The notes beneath the pieces are model-generated. The model did not search any database. It was not told where the DNA came from and saw nothing but the letters and a program-made list of their open reading frames with translations. Positions 59,961 to 64,000 of a stretch of DNA of 64,000 bases are shown here, piece after piece. This DNA comes from Palaemon carinicauda (Eukaryota > Arthropoda > Malacostraca > Decapoda > Palaemonidae). The stretch covers positions 17,550,658 through 17,614,657 of the forward strand of contig NC_090759.1 of assembly GCF_036898095.1 (NCBI RefSeq), given 5' to 3'. Position numbers and translations under genes: made by a program. How positions within the stretch are numbered: the stretch's first letter is position 1; every line of letters begins with the position of its first letter.

Positions 59961-60285
59961 GTCAGCTGGAAGGACGATCAGGAACTGTAATGTGCCCTTT
60001 GGAAGGGCGAACATCCACCGATGGCGACCGTGAAAGGTCCACAGAAGAGTCCAGGACCGAAGTTCACGGACTAAGCAGAAGAGCAAGGTTGCGCTGGTAG
60101 GTCGGCAGGTCAGCTGGCAGGAAGAGCAGGAACTGGGATATGCTCTCTGGAAGGGCGAACATCCACTGATGGCGATCGTGAACAGTCCACAGAAGAGTAC
60201 AGGACCGAAGTCCAACGACTAGCTGTAGAGCAAGGTTGCGCTGGTAGGTCAGCTGGTAGGACGATCAGGAACTGATGACGCCCAT
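59889..60285. repeat. Tandem repeat, unit about 149 bp, about 2.6 copies
   Basis: Units begin CCACAGAAGAGTCCAGGACC at about 59889 and 60038 and CCACAGAAGAGTACAGGACC at about 60187. The third is cut after about 95 bp. Within the gag region of A4. Confidence 0.8.
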
Positions 60286-60809
60286 GAGGGCCGGTGGATC
60301 AGCAAGCTGACCTTCAGCAGTAGCAATCCTCCAAAGAGGAGTCTCAATGAGTGGCCCCTCTCACGAATAACAGAGGTGATCATTTTGCAGGAGACTTGCC
60401 TAAGACTATGCTCCGCCCCTAAAAGGAAGAGAGACTCAGCAAGGGGGGAGAGTAGTCTAGGCGAAGGCAGCAACAACAGTTGGAGTCGATGAAGTGATCA
60501 AGATGTGGAAGTTCTTCCTCGGAAGGGAAAAACAACCTCACACCTGGGAAGGAAACTCTCCCTCGGGAGGGAAAGTTGACCAACCCCTGGAGGTGAACCT
60601 CCTGGTAGCGTTCTAAGATCATATGAAGTGCTGATCATGTTGTCACGGGCGTACTTCTATGAGAAGGGTAGACGCCCATGCTGACGTCCTCCGAGGGACA
60701 GAGTGACAGCATATTCCCCCGGGCATGAACAGAACAGCTCTGCTTCGTCGGCACTCGTAGTCAAACGAAGAAAACTGCATAGCTAACTGAGGAAAAATAA
60801 AATAAATTA

Positions 60810-61460
60810 TGTAACAGAAAATTCCCTAGGGAGGAACTCCGAAGAAGAACACCGAGAGAACAACATAAAAATATGTATTGCGCCCTCCCTTCCCCAGTCG
60901 ACATCCACGGGAGAAGGGGGAGCGGAGAGGCGGAGAGTAACTGTAATAAAAACAAGAATTACAATTATTCAATTCAGCTAAAAATATTCATTAATAGTGA
61001 AAACCACGGATCCTCCGAAGGGAAGTGTTCCCCACGGAGAAGGTGAAAAGTTAAAATTACAAAAAATTATAATTTCACAAAAATAATTGAGAAAAACAAT
61101 CAGAAGAGCAACCTAACCCGCGAACAGGAAAGGTGCTCCCCACGTTAGTTCACTGTAGTTGAAAGGTGAACTGCCTTGAGAAGAGAAAGACCGTAGTCAA
61201 TCTCTGATAGGTCGCACTCCATACGCTCAGTAATCCGTGTTTCCCATAGGAAAAGGCGAAGACAACAGTTGAATGAGGAGGGTCCAAACGATGACCATTC
61301 CCCTGTGGCGGAAGACTCAACGGTTATATGCCGTCGGGAAGACTAATGGACCAGTGGGAGAGAGGTCATTCCCCAGGAAGGGAAATGTCCTGGCCTTGCG
61401 CAAGTGTCATAAGAACCTGTCGTATATGTATCACACACACTGAAAAGGAAACTTGCAACA
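60810..61460 (-). repeat. Non-coding block shared by A3 and A4, copy 2
   Basis: See the block at 43290. It lies between the gag N-terminal remains and the 5' terminal repeat of A4, so it is 5' leader or an older insertion in this subfamily. Confidence 0.7.
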
Positions 61461-61465
61461 TTTCT

Positions 61466-61469
<4 letters not shown>

Positions 61470-61544
<75 letters not shown>
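61470..61544 (+). repeat. (TA)n microsatellite
   Basis: About 37 TA units next to the shared block. T2 in copy A3 sits in a TA-rich stretch at the same place. Confidence 0.95.
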
Positions 61545-61547
<3 letters not shown>

Positions 61548-61817
61548 AAAGTAAGTTAAAAGACAAAAATTAATGGCAGTCCAGAATAGGCGAGGAAGAA
61601 GAGCGGAAACAACCGCTGTCCATCCGAGCCAAAAGTAGAGAGAGCTCAATCACAGGTGTGTGAGGGGGAGCGGTAGCAAGCTACCCTCCCCTACCCCCCG
61701 CTAACTAGAGGTGTGGGTAATTAACCCTCGCTAAACTTTCATGGCTCGTCATTTCAGCTATGCTGAAAATAATACCACTGATAAATAGCGTGGTTTGTAT
61801 TCCAGTTACGGAAATAT

Positions 61818-62330
61818 TACAAATATGGAAATAATCTGTATTTCTTCTAAACATACAAACCTGAAGCTCTTTACTATGGTGATACAATTCAGTGACAAGT
61901 GAAACTAGCCGTAGAACTAAAAGCGAGGTGATACTCGGCCAGCCGTGGGGGGGGAGGGATGAGAGGCGCAGCCTCCACCCTGATCACATCCACAGCAGCC
62001 AAAACACGCCACTTTTCAATTGCAAGCAGGATTTCTAGGAGGTAGGTGATGGCGGGACAGTATGTGCAAAGAGTTTTAGGTTTGGATGGTTAGGAAAAAT
62101 AAAAACTATATCCAAATTTGTCATGTGTTCTGGCACCAAATACAAACACTTCAGCTCTTTACTATGAAGACTCACACTTGGGAGGGTGGAAGTCCAAGAT
62201 CAACTGGCTAACCTCTAACCCGGGTTGTGGCCCTTACGCTGCGTAAGAACTTGTGGAAGACCACACCCTATTACCTCGCTAACTCTGAATATGAATCAAT
62301 GGCCTCAGCAATTGCGCAAAGGTGTGAGAA
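61818..62330 (-). mobile_element. Left end of a diverged family A DIRS element (A7)
   Basis: Starts immediately after the right terminus of A4. Hairpin stems at about 61818-61880 (AATAATCTGTATTTCTTCTA) and about 62080-62125 (GTTAGGAAAAATAAAAACTA), then the terminal motif and YR-side leader. The rest is missing. Confidence 0.55.
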
Positions 62331-62334
62331 CAAT

Positions 62335-62450
62335 GTACACTCAGCCCAACACAGAGAACTGCAATAACTATTAAATAAAAAAAAAATAATTTGCGATAAA
62401 AAAATCTTGCAGTTTGATGATTTCAAATAGCCAGCACTCCTTTGCACTGA
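62335..62450 (+). repeat. MITE fragment, copy related to 63885-64000
   Basis: Shares ACACAGAGAACTGCAATxx and GATGATTTCAAATAGCC with the sequence at the right edge of the window. Confidence 0.6.
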
Positions 62451-62454
62451 GCTT

Positions 62455-63780
62455 GGTTTGTACCACTTCCCTCTCCCTCTACCCAGCTTATCACAGCTCT
62501 TGCTGAACACTGTATATCCCTTTACGGTGGTAAAAAGTTGGCTATATTTGAAATAAACTGAATTTTAAATAAACTGGTTTTTCACAACTGTATTTAATAA
62601 CAATGCATGTAATATTTATATTTTGTATCATAATTGTAAATAGAAACAATGAATTATAATCTTTTTAATTATTTACATTTATGTTTTATGCTTTCCAATC
62701 TGCTTATTAAGGCATGATACCAAAGGATATTTCATATTTCCTAAAAGAAACAATTATTACTTGATCTATTATTTTCCAATTAGCATAATAATTTCAAGGT
62801 TTATTTGAAATATTGTACATTCTCATATAAAAGATGACCTCATGTAAAGGAAAACCCCCAAAATATCCTTAGAAAACACGTTTTACCATATACAGGTACT
62901 GCATGTAATGGATGAACTGCAATTTCCAGGCTAGACTAATGATTTTACACTTTTATCATGAATCTTTTAACACATTATAATCTTTGTTGTTGTTACTGTT
63001 ATATATTTATGCTTTTAGTTTATGAAATAAGCTGTATTTCTGTTTACGAAATTATAGAAATAAAACAAATTGTGAGTTTTAACAATGTTTACAAACTCGT
63101 CAACCACCATCTAATGCCACCTCTCGGCAAAAATGCAAACAATCCTAGTTGTCCAAAACAAATGTTTTTGGTGACAGATGTTTTGTAATACTGTACTGTG
63201 ATGATAAAAATTATTCTTATTTTTATTTTACTTAAACACTCAACTACAGTACTGCATATGATTATACTGAGCATGTATATTGTTAAGTCAATCTTTCCAA
63301 ACTACTACACAAGTAGAAAAATTAATGACAAATATGAAATATTCTAGGTTTCGGACAATTAGGCTAGCCTACCAACAACACAACTGAGCTGGAATACTAT
63401 AAATAAAATTGCTGGTAAATATTCTTAATTTACTTAAACAAACTATATACCGTAATTAAAATGAGCAGATCACAGATGATGGGATGAATATTATTTCTGG
63501 GTTACTCTAGATGTTGGATGCATTCCCTACAGAAGATGACACAGACCCATCAGGAATTGCGTCATACTAAAAGATGGTTGCGTAAAAATTCACGCGAAAA
63601 TGGTTAGTGGTCGTTGTATAAATTATGTACAATTAGTTAATCTTGAATTATATACATATTGTACAGTACAGAATTACAGTAATGTTGTTTATCATAAATG
63701 TAGGCAAAGTATGTGGCGAGTCAAGTTGTCCAAATGAAAACAGCGATCACTTACGGTACAGTTAAGCATTATAGTGATAG
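62455..63780. other. No recognised feature
   Basis: AT-rich. A 76-codon frame at 62958-63188 has no motif. The missing 5' exon of the zinc-finger gene could be here or beyond the window, but no splice-bounded block was recognised. Confidence 0.4.
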
Positions 63781-63867
63781 TAATACAGTTACACCCTGGA
63801 TTTACGAGAGTTAGGGAACAGACCCCAACGCGAATATACTTCACGCTATTTAAAAATGCTTACAGTC

Positions 63868-64000
63868 AGCCCTCGTTTTTCGCAAATTCTCTCTTCGCAG
63901 TCTCACTTATACATGACACAGAGAACTGCAATCCGTATTAAGTAAAAAATCACATTCTAGATAAAAACTTTAACAGTGCGATGATTTCAAATAGCCTGCT
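63868..64000 (+). mobile_element. MITE end, cut by the window edge
   Basis: TACAGTCAGCCCTCGTTTTTCGC looks like a TIR next to TA. The element runs off the right edge. Its complement-like end is seen at about 34500-34524. Confidence 0.55.

Larger units (their letters stand above)
54750..61813 (-). mobile_element. DIRS family A element A4, decayed
   Basis: Left hairpin 54750-55058, inverted terminal motif to about 55120, right terminus about 61610-61813. Minus-strand contents are gag remains (59230-60620), RT (57578-58180), RNase H downstream segment (56743-57039) and recombinase (about 55500-56150). It carries long tandem-repeat tracts in the gag region and the block shared with A3 at 60810-61460. 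All reading frames are broken. Confidence 0.75.

Noticed and set aside
61328..61649. Ile-Tyr repeat open frames
   Set aside because: Translation of the TA microsatellite.

Overview
This is a 64 kb piece of animal (metazoan) nuclear DNA that is made mostly of transposable elements. Introns with GT..AG borders, long GA and TA microsatellites, several DIRS-type retrotransposon families, RTE-like LINEs and pogo/Tigger transposons suggest an arthropod, most likely a decapod crustacean. That assignment is inference; no marker gene is present.

Host gene. One host gene is visible, spread over the minus strand and missed by simple ORF calling because its exons are short. Exons at 47549-47699, 40752-40922 and 27656-27820 join in phase and encode a protein with three CxxC pairs, the pattern of the 3CxxC zinc-finger (receptor-transporting-protein/ZAR1-like) family. 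The first CxxC is created only by splicing (...FYCK|DCRDGW...). A fourth exon-like block at 7554-7710 is open, has GT..AG borders and matches the phase of an alternative donor in the third exon. The 5' end of the gene was not found. The introns (6.6, 12.9 and about 20 kb) hold most of the transposons.

Layout. 1-4240: 3' end of a plus-strand DIRS-like element (family C, tyrosine recombinase at 75-608), with a deletion-derivative family A DIRS element (1464-3812) inserted in its terminal hairpin. 4878-6620: LINE copy. 7554-7710: possible host exon. 7936-12283: decayed family A DIRS. 12984-25563: family A DIRS with nearly complete gag, RT/RNase H and recombinase remains, itself carrying a 1.9 kb TA-flanked TIR element (13257-15190) and an RTE-like LINE (15556-18680). 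27656-27820: host exon. 28324-30780: second LINE copy. 32389-33400: Tigger fragment. 35250-40330: element with an ISXO2/Merlin-like transposase, split by a 2.7 kb Tigger. 40752-40922: host exon. 41491-47110: family A DIRS ends, with a 2.7 kb TIR element and a third LINE copy nested inside. 47549-47699: host exon. 47849-54525: family B DIRS element. 54750-61813: family A DIRS, followed directly by the left end of another one (61818-62320). 62330-64000: MITE-like fragments and sequence without recognised genes.

How the parts relate. All transposon genes recognised carry stops, frameshifts or altered catalytic residues, so none looks autonomous. The three DIRS families share little sequence but have the same terminal design: an inverted terminal repeat at one end and, at the other, an inverted copy followed by a long hairpin. 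Family A copies repeatedly sit at or inside the ends of other DIRS elements.
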